Shown in pieces: positions 16,112 to 25,357 of a DNA stretch of 64,000 nucleotides. This stretch comes from Nocardia altamirensis NBRC 108246 (GTDB lineage Bacteria > Actinomycetota > Actinomycetes > Mycobacteriales > Mycobacteriaceae), in contig NZ_BDAY01000047.1 in assembly GCF_001612685.1 (NCBI RefSeq), positions 1 through 64,000 on the forward strand, given 5' to 3'. The notes below the pieces were generated by a model. It was not told the DNA's origin. It was given only the letters and a program-made list of their open reading frames with translations, and made no database searches. A program made the position numbers and the translations under genes. The stretch's first letter is position 1; each line of letters opens with the position of its first letter.

Positions 16112-16390
16112 TGGTCTAGCCGTCCTTACCTCGGGTACATCTGGGCCGATGCTGAAAAGCCATCGTTTCGGGGGTCACTCTAGGGACATCGCGGCTATGT
16201 GTACAGCTGCAGCGTCCCGCAGGTCGTGCGGACGATCAGTGTTATCAGACGGTAGCGCGCGTCAGGTGTTACTGGTGTGAAAGGTGATGCAAATGTTATC
16301 AGTCATTCGAGGGCGGAGCCGCGCGGATTCGCGCTGCGGTTAATCTAATCGGAGCTGTCCGTTCTTGTCGCCGAAAACCCGCATTGCCGG

Positions 16391-17659
16391 GTGCCTGGCC
16401 GACGCACCGCATCCGAGTCGAAAGCCTGCGATTTGAACCGTCACCTCCGATGGGCTGTGCTGGCACTCGGGCTATCCGTGCTGGCCAGGTTGGCCTGGAT
16501 GCTGTTCTCGCCGAACGGGATCAACGTGGTCGACCTGCACGTCTACGTCGACGGCTCGGCGTCACTGCTCACCGACCGGCTCTACGACTTCACCTATGCG
16601 GAGAAGACTCCGGACTTCCCACTGCCTTTCACCTATCCGCCGTTCGCCGCACTGCTGTTCTTCCCGCTGCACTATCTGCCGTTCAACGTCGTCGCGGTGG
16701 GCTGGCTGCTCGCCACCATCGCCGCGTTATATGTCGTGGTGCGAATAGCTTTCGAGCTGATCCTCGGTGAAGAAGCGGCGCGCGACCCTGGCCGCAGAGC
16801 CGCGATCGTCGGCTGGACGGCGCTTGGTCTCTGGATGGAGCCGGTGCGCACCACGATGGACTACGGCCAGGTGAACGTCTTCCTGGTGCTCGGCGCGATG
16901 CTCGCGGTGCGCAGCTCGCGCTGGTGGGTGTCCGGCGGGCTGGTCGGCATCGTCGCGGGGATCAAGCTGACGCCCGCGATCAGCGGGCTGTATTTCGTTG
17001 CCCGGCGGCGCTGGGTGGCGGTGGTGTGCTCGGCGGCGGTGTTCGGCGCGACCGTCGGGATCAGTTTCCTGGTAGCGCCGCACGAGGCGTGGCGTTACTT
17101 CGACAAGTTGCTCGGCGACGCGGACCGGATCGGGCCGGTGGGCTCGGTGTGGAACCAGTCGCTGCGTGGTGCGATGAGCCGAGTCCTCGGGTACGACGTG
17201 CAATCCGGACCGTGGTGGATCGCGGGCGTGCTCGTGGTCACGGTGCTCGCCTTCCTCGCCTGGCGCGCGCTCGAACCGGACGACCGGATGGGCACGCTGA
17301 TCATCGTGCAGTTCTTCGGCCTGCTCGTCTCGCCGATTTCCTGGTCGCACCACTGGGTTTGGCTGTTGCCGACCGTGCTGTGGCTGCTGTACGGGCCGCT
17401 GCGTGCGGTGCGCGGTGCCAAGATCATCGCGGGCTACTGGTTGGTGAACACGCTCATCGGCGTGCCGTGGGTGCTGTCGTTCGCTCAGGATTCGATCTGG
17501 ACGATTCCCCGGCCTGCCGTGCTCGCCTGGCTCGGCACCGTCGACGTGTTCGGCGCGCTGGTGTTCTTCGGCTGGGTGATCTGGTCGGGCCGCACGCGAG
17601 CCGGCCGGGACGAGACGGCCGCGCGCGTTGCCGGTGCCGACACCGCGCGCGCCGCGTAG
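16391..17659 (+). CDS. pimE: Polyprenol-phosphate-mannose-dependent alpha-1,2-mannosyltransferase, PimE-like (GT87)
   Basis: 422 residues with about ten hydrophobic segments, a GT-C membrane enzyme. The first extracellular loop carries NVVDLHVYVDGS, where GT87 enzymes place the essential Asp. TYPPFAALLF and TTMDYGQVNVFL are typical of the family, as is the C-terminal FGLLVSPISWSHHWVWLLP. The symbol rests on position: it is followed by the pterin-4a-carbinolamine dehydratase gene and typA, as at Rv1159. PimE converts Ac1PIM4 to Ac1PIM5. Start uncertain; TTG 16433 is an alternative to GTG 16391. Confidence 0.85.
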   Translation: MPGRRTASESKACDLNRHLRWAVLALGLSVLARLAWMLFSPNGINVVDLHVYVDGSASLLTDRLYDFTYAEKTPDFPLPFTYPPFAALLFFPLHYLPFNVVAVGWLLATIAALYVVVRIAFELILGEEAARDPGRRAAIVGWTALGLWMEPVRTTMDYGQVNVFLVLGAMLAVRSSRWWVSGGLVGIVAGIKLTPAISGLYFVARRRWVAVVCSAAVFGATVGISFLVAPHEAWRYFDKLLGDADRIGPVGSVWNQSLRGAMSRVLGYDVQSGPWWIAGVLVVTVLAFLAWRALEPDDRMGTLIIVQFFGLLVSPISWSHHWVWLLPTVLWLLYGPLRAVRGAKIIAGYWLVNTLIGVPWVLSFAQDSIWTIPRPAVLAWLGTVDVFGALVFFGWVIWSGRTRAGRDETAARVAGADTARAA

Positions 17660-17666
17660 CGACCGC

Positions 17667-17963
17667 TCAGCTCAGCTCGGCCGCGAATCCGTCGATCTGG
17701 CGCGCCAGGTCGACGTCGAGTGCGGTGAGCCCGCCCGAGTCATGGGTGGACAGCGCGAAGGTGACCTTGCGCCACCGGATGTCGATGTCCGGATGATGGT
17801 TCGCGGCCTCCGCGGCCGCGGCGACCTCCCTGACGAGCTCGATGCCGGTCAGGAAGCTGGTTGCTTGGATGGTGCGGGTCAGGACGTCGCCGTCTCTGGT
17901 CCACTCGGGAAGTCCGGTCAACGCCTCGGCGAGTTCGGACTCGGTCAGCAGGGGAGCGCTCAT
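17667..17963 (-). CDS. Pterin-4-alpha-carbinolamine dehydratase
   Basis: 98 residues, the usual family length. The active-site signature is EAANHHPDIDIRWRKVTFALSTHDSGGLTALDVDLARQID, including the HHP motif. The enzyme dehydrates 4a-hydroxytetrahydropterin; in bacteria lacking aromatic hydroxylases its role is unclear. It is convergent with pimE, seven bases from its stop, the same pairing as Rv1159/Rv1159A. Confidence 0.92.
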   Translation of the reverse strand: MSAPLLTESELAEALTGLPEWTRDGDVLTRTIQATSFLTGIELVREVAAAAEAANHHPDIDIRWRKVTFALSTHDSGGLTALDVDLARQIDGFAAELS

Positions 17964-18060
17964 AGCTCCGGTTCTACACCTACCCCGAGAGTGATATCCG
18001 TCATTGCGCCACCGGTCGGTGCGGGCTCCCAGTCGGGCGAGCCGGTAGCGTAGGAAAACG

Positions 18061-18249
18061 TCAGGCGGCGCGCGCCTGCTTGAGTGCTTTTTTGAGGTCT
18101 TTACCGCAGATGCCTGCGGCTTCGCACTTCTTCATCCGCATAATGACGACAGGGCATTTCACGCAGCGCGTCTTCTTACGACAGCACTTCTTCTTGGGTT
18201 TCAAGCTGGAAACCTTGGATGCTTTGACCTTGCCCACGTCGGTTAGCAT
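18061..18249 (-). CDS. Small Cys/Lys-rich protein, 62 aa
   Basis: Not recognised. It is strongly basic, with about sixteen Lys/Arg and six Cys: KKKCCRKKTRC, VKCPVV, KKCEAAGICG. The CxxC pair in RCVKCPV and the later C-x5-C could bind zinc or iron, and the basic surface suggests nucleic acid or ribosome contact. No signal peptide. It is divergent from typA, whose product acts on ribosomes, but no link is shown. ATG 18249 and GTG 18237 are both possible starts. Confidence 0.6.
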   Translation of the reverse strand: MLTDVGKVKASKVSSLKPKKKCCRKKTRCVKCPVVIMRMKKCEAAGICGKDLKKALKQARAA

Positions 18250-18390
18250 ACCCTAAGTCGAACGCCTGAAACTTTGGGGTGACCCGATCGCGGGTAGGGT
18301 GTATATGGCCGCAATGCCCGGTGAGTTTCCATTCTCCACCTGTTTGCAGGGGTCGGCCGGTACCTACACCTAACAGCAGGAGGATTCAGC

Positions 18391-20289
18391 GTGTCGTCTG
18401 CGCGCGATTTTCGCAACGTCGCCATCGTGGCCCACGTCGACCACGGTAAGACGACGCTGGTCGACGCCATGCTCCGCCAATCCGGCGCCTTCGCCGAGCG
18501 TGCCGAGCTCGTCGACCGGGTCATGGACTCCGGTGATCTGGAGCGCGAGAAGGGCATCACCATTCTCGCCAAGAACACCGCGGTGCATCGGCATCACCCC
18601 GACGGCTCCGTGACCGTCATCAACGTGATCGACACGCCGGGCCACGCCGACTTCGGTGGTGAGGTCGAACGCGGCCTCTCCATGGTCGACGGTGTCGTGC
18701 TGCTGGTCGACGCCTCCGAGGGCCCGCTGCCGCAGACCCGCTTCGTGCTGCGCAAGGCGCTCGCCGCGTCGTTGCCCGTGATCCTGGTCGTCAACAAGAC
18801 CGACCGTCCCGACGCCAGGATCGAGGAGGTCGTCGAGGAGAGCCACGACCTGCTGCTCGACCTGGCCTCCGATCTGGACGATTCCGCCGCCGAGGCCGCC
18901 GAGCTCGCGCTCGACCTGCCCGTGCTCTACGCCTCCGGCCGCGAAGGCAAGGCGTCCAAGGAGCGTCCCGAGAACGGGCACGCGCCGGACGCGGAAAACC
19001 TCGACGCGCTGTTCGAGGTGCTGCTCAACAACATCCCGGCGCCCAAGGGCGACCCGGCCGCGCCGCTGCAGGCGCACGTGACCAACCTCGATGCCTCGGC
19101 GTTCCTCGGTCGCCTCGCACTGGTCCGCATCTACCAGGGCGAGCTGCGCAAGGGCCAGAACGTCTCCTGGATGCACGGCGACGGCACCAAGCAGGTGAAG
19201 ATCACCGAGCTGCTGCAGACCATCGGCGTCGAGCGCCAGCCGGGCGAGGTCGCGGTGGCCGGTGACATCGTCGCCATCGCAGGCATCCCGGAGATCATGA
19301 TCGGCGATACGCTCGCCGATCTCGAGAATCCCGTTGCGCTGCCGCGCATCACGGTCGACGAGCCTGCCATCTCGGTGACCATCGGCACCAACACCTCGCC
19401 GCTGGTCGGCCGGGTGCAGGGCCACAAGCTCACCGCCCGCATGGTGAAGTCGCGCCTCGATCAGGAACTGGTCGGCAACGTGTCGCTGCGCGTGCTCGAC
19501 ATCGGCCGCCCGGACGCCTGGGAGGTCCAGGGCCGCGGCGAACTCGCGCTGGCCATCCTGGTCGAGCAGATGCGTCGCGAGGGCTTCGAGCTGACCGTCG
19601 GCAAGCCGCAGGTGGTCACCAAGCAGGTCGACGGCAAGGTGCACGAGCCGTACGAAGAGCTCACCGTCGACTGTCCCGACGAGTACCTCGGCGCCGTCAC
19701 CCAGCTGCTGGCCGCCCGCAAGGGCAAGATGGTCCAGATGGCCAACCACAGCGCGGGCTGGGTGCGGATGGAGTTCATCGTCCCGTCGCGCGGCCTGATC
19801 GGCTTCCGTACCGACTTCCTCACCGAGACCCGAGGCACCGGCATCGCCAATGCCGTTTCGCACGGCTACGCGCCGTGGGCTGGCGAGATCCGGGCCAGGC
19901 ACACCGGCGCGCTGGTGTCGGACCGGGCCGGTTCGGTGACCCCGTTCGCGATGATCCAGCTCGCCGACCGCGGCCAGTTCTTCGTCGAGCCGGGCGCGGA
20001 CACCTACGAGGGCATGGTCGTCGGCATCAACCCGCGTGCCGAGGATCTCGACATCAACGTGACGCGCGAGAAGAAGCTGACCAACATGCGCAGCTCGACC
20101 GCGGACGTGTTCGAGACGCTGGCCAAGCCGCTGCAGCTGGATCTGGAAGCCGCGATGGAGTTCTGTGCCGACGACGAGTGCGTCGAGGTCACGCCGGAGG
20201 TGGTCCGGGTGCGCAAGGTGATTCTCGGCGCGACCGAGCGCGGCCGCGAACTGTCGCGACGGAAGGCTCGGGACCGGGCTGCGCTGTAG
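18391..20289 (+). CDS. typA: Ribosome-associated GTPase TypA/BipA
   Basis: 632 residues from a GTG with AGGAGG eight bases upstream. GTPase motifs are intact: G1 AHVDHGKTT, G3 DTPGHADF, G4 NKTDRPDA. EF-G-like domains follow, with the BipA-specific C-terminus ending near NMRSSTADVF and TPEVVRVRK. The protein binds the 70S ribosome at the EF-G site and helps 50S assembly and stress or cold growth. Compared with typical TypA (about 610-630 residues) length is normal; an insert around 185-205 (GKASKERPENGHAPDAEN) matches mycobacterial forms. lpqW follows on the same strand. Confidence 0.95.
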   Translation: MSSARDFRNVAIVAHVDHGKTTLVDAMLRQSGAFAERAELVDRVMDSGDLEREKGITILAKNTAVHRHHPDGSVTVINVIDTPGHADFGGEVERGLSMVDGVVLLVDASEGPLPQTRFVLRKALAASLPVILVVNKTDRPDARIEEVVEESHDLLLDLASDLDDSAAEAAELALDLPVLYASGREGKASKERPENGHAPDAENLDALFEVLLNNIPAPKGDPAAPLQAHVTNLDASAFLGRLALVRIYQGELRKGQNVSWMHGDGTKQVKITELLQTIGVERQPGEVAVAGDIVAIAGIPEIMIGDTLADLENPVALPRITVDEPAISVTIGTNTSPLVGRVQGHKLTARMVKSRLDQELVGNVSLRVLDIGRPDAWEVQGRGELALAILVEQMRREGFELTVGKPQVVTKQVDGKVHEPYEELTVDCPDEYLGAVTQLLAARKGKMVQMANHSAGWVRMEFIVPSRGLIGFRTDFLTETRGTGIANAVSHGYAPWAGEIRARHTGALVSDRAGSVTPFAMIQLADRGQFFVEPGADTYEGMVVGINPRAEDLDINVTREKKLTNMRSSTADVFETLAKPLQLDLEAAMEFCADDECVEVTPEVVRVRKVILGATERGRELSRRKARDRAAL

Positions 20290-20379
20290 TCGCCGCAGTG
20301 TCTGATTCGAGGGCTTCGCTGCGCCTGCGTGGTAACGCTGCGCTGCCTCCTCCGGCGCTGACGCTCAGCCCTCAGTAGA

Positions 20380-22161
20380 GTGCGCATCGTGAGCTCGGAG
20401 GGATCTCGACGCGCGACCTGGCGCGCAGTACTGATCATCGTGACGGCGTCGTTGACGGTGTTCGCCGGTTGCACGGCGAACCCGCCACCGCCCATCGAAA
20501 GTACCGACAGCCCGAAAACCACACCGGCCAAACCGGGCAAGAGCACGGTGGTCGTCGCGGTCGACACCATCGGCATCGGGTTCAATCCGCACCTGCGGTC
20601 GGACCAGTCGCCGGTCACCGCTGCGCTCGGTTCGATGGTGCTGCCGAGCCCGTTCCGGCCGGTGCCGAGTCCGGCCGCGCCGGGCGCGACCGACTGGGTG
20701 CCCGACACCTCGCTGATCGCATCGGCCGAGGTGACCGCGCAGGAGCCGTTCACGATCACCTACAAGCTCCGTGACGAAGCGAACTGGTCCGACGGCGCAC
20801 CGATCGCGGCGGAGGACTTCGAGTTCCTGTGGCAGCAGATGATCGCGCAGCCGGGGGTTGTCGACTCCGCAGGCTATCGATTGATCACCGACATCGACTC
20901 CGCCGAGGGCGGCAAGCTGGTGAAAGTGACCATGCGCGAGCCCTATCCGGCGTGGCAGCAGCTGTTCGCCAACCTGCTGCCCTCGCATCTGGCCAAGGAC
21001 GGGCCCGGCGGGTTCCAGGACGGCTGGGTGAAGCGGATCCGGGTGTCCGGCGGGCAGTTCTCGATCAAGAACATCGATCCGCGGCGTGAGGAAATCCTGC
21101 TGGAGCGCAACGCGCGCTACTGGGGCACGCCCGCGGCGCCGGACGAGATCCTGCTGCGTCGTGGCGGCACGCCTGCGCAGCTGGCGGAGTCGTTGCGTAC
21201 CAACGACGCTCAGATGACGCTGGTGCACGGCGGCGTCGCCACGCAGGCGCAGCTCGCGGCGATCCCGTCGATCCGCACCGCGATCATGCCGCAGTCGCGG
21301 ACGTTGCAGCTCGCACTCAACGGCCGCACCGGGCCGGTCAGCGATATCCGGGTCCGGCGCGCGGTGCTCGCCCTGCTCGATCCCGCGCTGCTCGCGACGG
21401 TCGGCGCGCAGACCGGCGGCTGGGTGGATCCGGTTCGCGCGCAGATCCTTTCGCCGTCCGATCCGGGCTATCAGCCGACCGCGCCGCCGCGCTTGCCTCC
21501 CGAGGAAGCGTTCGCGTTGCTCGCGGAGGCAGGGTATGGCCGCGCGCCGGAGCCGCCGCCGGTCAACTCGCCGACCTCGCCCGCGCCGACGCCGCGGCCG
21601 ATCGCGAAAAACGGTAAATCCCTGTCGATTCGGATCGGCGCGGTGGACGGCGACACCACCGCCATCGCGGTCGCGAACACCGCGGCCGACCAATTGCGCA
21701 GTGCGGGAATCGATGCCACGGTGCGCAGCATCGCGGCCGACGAGCTGTACGGGCGTGAGCTGGTCGAGGGCAGCACCGACGCGATCGTCGGCTGGGAACG
21801 GGCAGGCTCCGACCCGGCTACGGTGCTCGCCTCTCGCTACGGCTGCCCGCCGCCCGAGCTCGGCACGGGAACCGGTACCGCGCAACCGAACTCGGACCTG
21901 GTGCGGCGCGCACCCGCCAACCTGTCCGGGGTCTGCGACCCCGGTCTGCAGCCTGCGATCGACGAGGGACTGCGCGGCATCGATCCGGGCCGGGTGCTCG
22001 CCGACGCCGAGCCGAGGCTGTGGGCGTTGGCCACCGTGCTGCCGATCGTGCAGGACAACCTGGTCGCCGCGGCCGGACCTCGGGTCGACGGCGCGTCGCT
22101 GAGCGGCAGCATCCAGGTCGGCATCTTCGGCGATGCCGGACAGTGGCGAAAGATCCCGTGA
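20380..22161 (+). CDS. lpqW: Lipoprotein LpqW (extracellular solute-binding family 5)
   Basis: 593 residues. The signal SSEGSRRATWRAVLIIVTASLTVFAGC ends in a lipobox VFAGC. The SBP_bac_5 fold is visible in TYKLRDEANWSDGAPIAAEDFEFLWQQM and SILLERNARYW-like text (EEILLERNARYWG). In mycobacteria LpqW directs PIM4 toward LAM rather than PIM6 synthesis, acting with PimE, whose gene is 3 kb upstream. A Pro-rich segment (about 388-405) separates the lobes. The stop overlaps mshB by four bases. Confidence 0.9.
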   Translation: MRIVSSEGSRRATWRAVLIIVTASLTVFAGCTANPPPPIESTDSPKTTPAKPGKSTVVVAVDTIGIGFNPHLRSDQSPVTAALGSMVLPSPFRPVPSPAAPGATDWVPDTSLIASAEVTAQEPFTITYKLRDEANWSDGAPIAAEDFEFLWQQMIAQPGVVDSAGYRLITDIDSAEGGKLVKVTMREPYPAWQQLFANLLPSHLAKDGPGGFQDGWVKRIRVSGGQFSIKNIDPRREEILLERNARYWGTPAAPDEILLRRGGTPAQLAESLRTNDAQMTLVHGGVATQAQLAAIPSIRTAIMPQSRTLQLALNGRTGPVSDIRVRRAVLALLDPALLATVGAQTGGWVDPVRAQILSPSDPGYQPTAPPRLPPEEAFALLAEAGYGRAPEPPPVNSPTSPAPTPRPIAKNGKSLSIRIGAVDGDTTAIAVANTAADQLRSAGIDATVRSIAADELYGRELVEGSTDAIVGWERAGSDPATVLASRYGCPPPELGTGTGTAQPNSDLVRRAPANLSGVCDPGLQPAIDEGLRGIDPGRVLADAEPRLWALATVLPIVQDNLVAAAGPRVDGASLSGSIQVGIFGDAGQWRKIP

Positions 22162-23033
22162 CCGGCGGCCTGCTGCTGGTGCACGCGCACCCGGACGACG
22201 AATCCATCACCACGGGCGGCACTATCGCGCACTACCGCCGTCGTGGCGTGCCGGTGACCGTGGTGACCTGCACCCTCGGCGAGGAGGGCGAGGTCGTCGG
22301 CGACGAGTGGGCGCAGCTGACCGCCGACCGCGCCGATCAACTCGGCGGTTACCGCATTCTCGAATTGACGCGCGCGCTGGCGGCGCTCGATGCCGGGCCG
22401 CCGCGGTTCCTCGGCGGTGCAGGCCACTGGCGCGATTCCGGCATGGCGGGCACGCCCGCGGCCGAAAAGCCGAGGGTGTTCGTGCAATCCGGCGCCGAAG
22501 CGGTGGACGCGCTGACCGAGGTGCTGCTGGAGCTGCGGCCCGAGGTGGTGATCGGCTACGACCCGAACGGCGGCTACGGGCATCCCGACCACATTCGGGC
22601 GCACCAGATCGCCACGGCCGCCGTGCATGTCGCCGCCGACCGCGGCTGGGACATCCCGAAGTTCTATTGGACCGTCACCGACGCGGACATGCTGCGTCAG
22701 CACACGGCCGCGCTGGCCAAGCGCACGGTCGACGGGCTGCCCGGCCGACTGCCCGCGGGCTGGCGACTGCCCGCGGACGGCGAGCTCGCGTGCGTCCCCA
22801 GCCACACGGTGACGACCACCATCGACGTGTCCGACGTGCTGGCCGCCAAGCGGGCCGCCTTGCGCGCCCACGCCACGCAACTCACGGTGGCGCCGTCGGG
22901 CCGGGAATTCGCGCTCACCAACAATGTTGCTCAACCGGTACTGCCGGAGGAGCACTACGTGCTCGTGCGTGGTCGGCGGGGCCAGGTCGGGTCGGACGGC
23001 CGCGAACATGATCTCTTCGCCGGACTCGATTAA
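22158..23033 (+). CDS. mshB: N-acetyl-1-D-myo-inositol-2-amino-2-deoxy-alpha-D-glucopyranoside deacetylase MshB
   Basis: 291 residues from the GTG at 22158 that overlaps the lpqW stop (GTGA). The LmbE-like zinc motif is VHAHPDDESITTGG (His and two Asp), with the third ligand in YGHPDHIRAHQ. The enzyme deacetylates GlcNAc-Ins in mycothiol synthesis. The mycothiol pathway fits the TIGR03086 gene in this window. Confidence 0.95.
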   Translation: MTGGLLLVHAHPDDESITTGGTIAHYRRRGVPVTVVTCTLGEEGEVVGDEWAQLTADRADQLGGYRILELTRALAALDAGPPRFLGGAGHWRDSGMAGTPAAEKPRVFVQSGAEAVDALTEVLLELRPEVVIGYDPNGGYGHPDHIRAHQIATAAVHVAADRGWDIPKFYWTVTDADMLRQHTAALAKRTVDGLPGRLPAGWRLPADGELACVPSHTVTTTIDVSDVLAAKRAALRAHATQLTVAPSGREFALTNNVAQPVLPEEHYVLVRGRRGQVGSDGREHDLFAGLD

Positions 23034-23223
23034 CGAACTTCCATCAATGGCCGCAGACTCTCGCCGTAGTTCCTGCCATGTTTAGGCGAAATTACCGAAT
23101 GACTTCCTGAACGCCCGCTGAGCTGCGGATATCTGTAGCCTGAGGGTTGCTGTTTGACCTATCCGGTACGCCGGGTACCGTTCCCGTGATCTCGAATTCT
23201 CGATGTGGAGGGCGAAGCGGTTC

Positions 23224-24693
23224 ATGACGGCGGTCGGCGACAGGTCTCATCTGAGTGATGAGGACGCGGGATACCACAAGAGTCTCAAGCCTCGACAGCT
23301 GCAGATGATCGCCATCGGCGGCGCCATCGGCACCGGCCTGTTCCTCGGGGCAGGCGGCAGGCTCGCCAACGCCGGACCCGGCCTGTTCCTCGTCTACGGC
23401 GTCTGCGGCTTCTTCGCCTTCCTGATCCTGCGTGCCCTCGGCGAACTGGTGCTGCACCGGCCCTCGTCCGGCTCGTTCGTCTCCTATGCGCGCGAGTTCT
23501 TCGGCGAGAAGGCCGCGTTCGTGGCCGGCTGGATGTACTTCCTCAACTGGTCGATGACCGGCATCGCCGACACCACCGCGATCGCCCAGTACTTCCACTA
23601 CTGGTCCGGGTTCAGCAGTGTCCCGCAGTGGGTGCTCGCGCTCATCGCGCTGGTCCTGGTGCTCAGCATCAACCTGATCTCGGTGAAGTGGTTCGGCGAG
23701 ATGGAGTTCTGGGCCGCGCTGGTGAAGGTGTTCGCGCTGAGCGCGTTCCTGATCATCGGCACGATCTTCCTCATCGGCCGGTTCACCGTGCAGGGGCACC
23801 CGACCGGGCCGAGCGTGATCAGCGACAGCGGCGGGTTGTTCCCGACCGGGGTGCTGCCGCTGGTCGTCGTGGTCTCCGGCGTGGTGTTCGCCTACGCCGC
23901 CGTCGAATTGGTCGGCACCGCGGCAGGCGAGACCGAGAACCCGGCCAAGATCATGCCGCGCGCCATCAACTCGGTGATCGCCCGCATCGCGATCTTCTAC
24001 GTCGGCTCGCTGGTGCTGCTCGCCCTGCTGCTGCCGTACACGGCCTACACCGCCAAGGAAAGCCCGTTCGTCACCTTCTTCACCATGCTCGGCGTGCCTG
24101 GCATCGGCAGCGTGATGAACCTCGTCGTGCTCACCGCCGCGTTCTCCAGCCTCAATGCCGGGCTGTATTCGACCGGACGCATCCTGCGCTCGATGTCGAT
24201 GAACGGCAGCGCGCCGAAGTTCACCGGTGTGATGGGCCGCAACGGCGTTCCCTACGGCGGCATCCTGCTGACCAGCGGGATCGCACTCATCGGCATCGCG
24301 CTGAACGGTGTGGTGCCGGACCAGGCCTTCGAGATCGTGCTGAACATGGCCTCGCTCGGCATCGTCGCCTCCTGGGCCACCATTGTGCTGTGCCAGCTGC
24401 AGCTGTGGCGGTGGGCCAAAGAGGGCAAGGTGACGCGCCCGGCGTTCCGCATGTTCGGTGCGCCCTACACCGGCCTGCTCACGCTGGTGTTCCTGTTCTT
24501 CGTGGTGGTGCTGACCGGCTTCGACTATCCGGTGGGCACCTGGACCGTCGCGTCGCTGGCGCTGATCATCCCGATGCTGATCGTCGGCTGGCTGGTGGCG
24601 CGCAAGCGGGTGCTGTCCATCGCCGAGGAGCGGATGGGCTACACCGGTGAGTTCCCGGTGGTCGCGAACATCCCGATGGACGGCGAGAAGTGA
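23224..24693 (+). CDS. ansP: Amino-acid permease, AnsP-like (APC superfamily)
   Basis: 489 residues from ATG 23224; the frame opens at 23203. Twelve hydrophobic segments are present. The N-terminus DAGYHKSLKPRQLQMIAIGGAIGTGLFLGAG is the AAT-family consensus, close to mycobacterial L-asparagine permease. YAAVELVGTAAGETENP is the conserved segment before the sixth helix. It imports an amino acid, asparagine by similarity, by proton symport. GGAGGG lies eleven bases before the chosen ATG, slightly long. Confidence 0.88.
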   Translation: MTAVGDRSHLSDEDAGYHKSLKPRQLQMIAIGGAIGTGLFLGAGGRLANAGPGLFLVYGVCGFFAFLILRALGELVLHRPSSGSFVSYAREFFGEKAAFVAGWMYFLNWSMTGIADTTAIAQYFHYWSGFSSVPQWVLALIALVLVLSINLISVKWFGEMEFWAALVKVFALSAFLIIGTIFLIGRFTVQGHPTGPSVISDSGGLFPTGVLPLVVVVSGVVFAYAAVELVGTAAGETENPAKIMPRAINSVIARIAIFYVGSLVLLALLLPYTAYTAKESPFVTFFTMLGVPGIGSVMNLVVLTAAFSSLNAGLYSTGRILRSMSMNGSAPKFTGVMGRNGVPYGGILLTSGIALIGIALNGVVPDQAFEIVLNMASLGIVASWATIVLCQLQLWRWAKEGKVTRPAFRMFGAPYTGLLTLVFLFFVVVLTGFDYPVGTWTVASLALIIPMLIVGWLVARKRVLSIAEERMGYTGEFPVVANIPMDGEK

Positions 24694-24738
24694 TCATGCG
24701 GGTCCCGGCCGCGACAGTGCCGGAATAGACTCGCTCCC

Positions 24739-24900
24739 ATGCAGTACAACTGGTCGGTCCAGGACGCGATCGTGGCGTTCGTCGAGAGCATGAAGCCGAA
24801 CTGGCCCGCGCAGCACGAGCTGTACCTGTCGGCATTGCACGGATTCGTCGAGATGCAGAGTCACCTCCTGACCCTTCTCGGCTTCCCTCCGGTGCCGTGA
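24739..24900 (+). CDS. Small protein, 53 aa, coupled to the Rv1171-like gene
   Basis: ATG at 24739; the 53-residue product starts MQYNWSVQDAIVAFVESMKP and ends LLTLLGFPPVP. It is mostly one amphipathic helical stretch with several Trp and His, no signal. Its stop overlaps the next start (GTGA), supporting real translation. Function unknown. Confidence 0.6.
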   Translation: MQYNWSVQDAIVAFVESMKPNWPAQHELYLSALHGFVEMQSHLLTLLGFPPVP

Positions 24901-25319
24901 GGGCGACCATCGACGATCAAGCCACGGTGATCGCCAAGGCGCAGACGTCGCCGGGCCCGCTCGGCACGGTCATCCTCGTGGTGCTGGTGCTCGACGCGTT
25001 CATCACGCTCGCGCTGGAGGTCATGTACCTGCCCACCTACGTCGGCAGCATCTCGGTTCCGCTCGCCGGCGTGCTGGCCGGTGTGGTGAACGTGCTCCTC
25101 GTGATGGGCGTGCGCAGCGTCTCGCAGCGCGTCGCGGCGATGTTCTTGCCGCTGGCCGCATGGACTTTCGGCTTCCTGGTCTGCGCGACCACCGGGCCGG
25201 GCGGCGACATCATGCTCGCCAGCGATTGGCGCACCTTGCTGCTGCTCTTCTGCGGACTGGTGCCACCGCTGGTGTACCTCTACCTCCGGCTCAACACCGC
25301 GGTGTTGAGCCGGACCTAG
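24897..25319 (+). CDS. Conserved membrane protein, Rv1171-like
   Basis: 140 residues with four hydrophobic segments: LGTVILVVLVLDAFITLALEVMYL, ISVPLAGVLAGVVNVLLVMG, VAAMFLPLAAWTFGFLVC and TLLLLFCGLVPPLVYLYL. The position between mshB and fbiC matches Rv1171. GTG start overlaps the 53-aa gene. Function unknown. Confidence 0.8.
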   Translation: MRATIDDQATVIAKAQTSPGPLGTVILVVLVLDAFITLALEVMYLPTYVGSISVPLAGVLAGVVNVLLVMGVRSVSQRVAAMFLPLAAWTFGFLVCATTGPGGDIMLASDWRTLLLLFCGLVPPLVYLYLRLNTAVLSRT

Positions 25320-25357
25320 TACCTCGGCCGCACCGCCCGTCCGTGGCGAGGCACTAG
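25316..25357. terminator. Bidirectional hairpin between convergent genes
   Basis: CTAGTACCTCG (25316-25326) and CGAGGCACTAG (25347-25357) match at 10 of 11 positions and overlap both stop codons. Confidence 0.5.

Noticed and set aside
16240..16302. TGTTATCAG direct repeat (16240-16248 and 16294-16302)
   Set aside because: Two 9-bp copies 54 bp apart in an AT-richer promoter region are too weak to call an operator.
18370..19902. 510-codon minus-strand frame
   Set aside because: Lies antisense to typA, whose motifs are intact.
23160..23180. CGGTA / TACCG inverted repeat upstream of ansP
   Set aside because: Arms of only five bases in GC-rich DNA.
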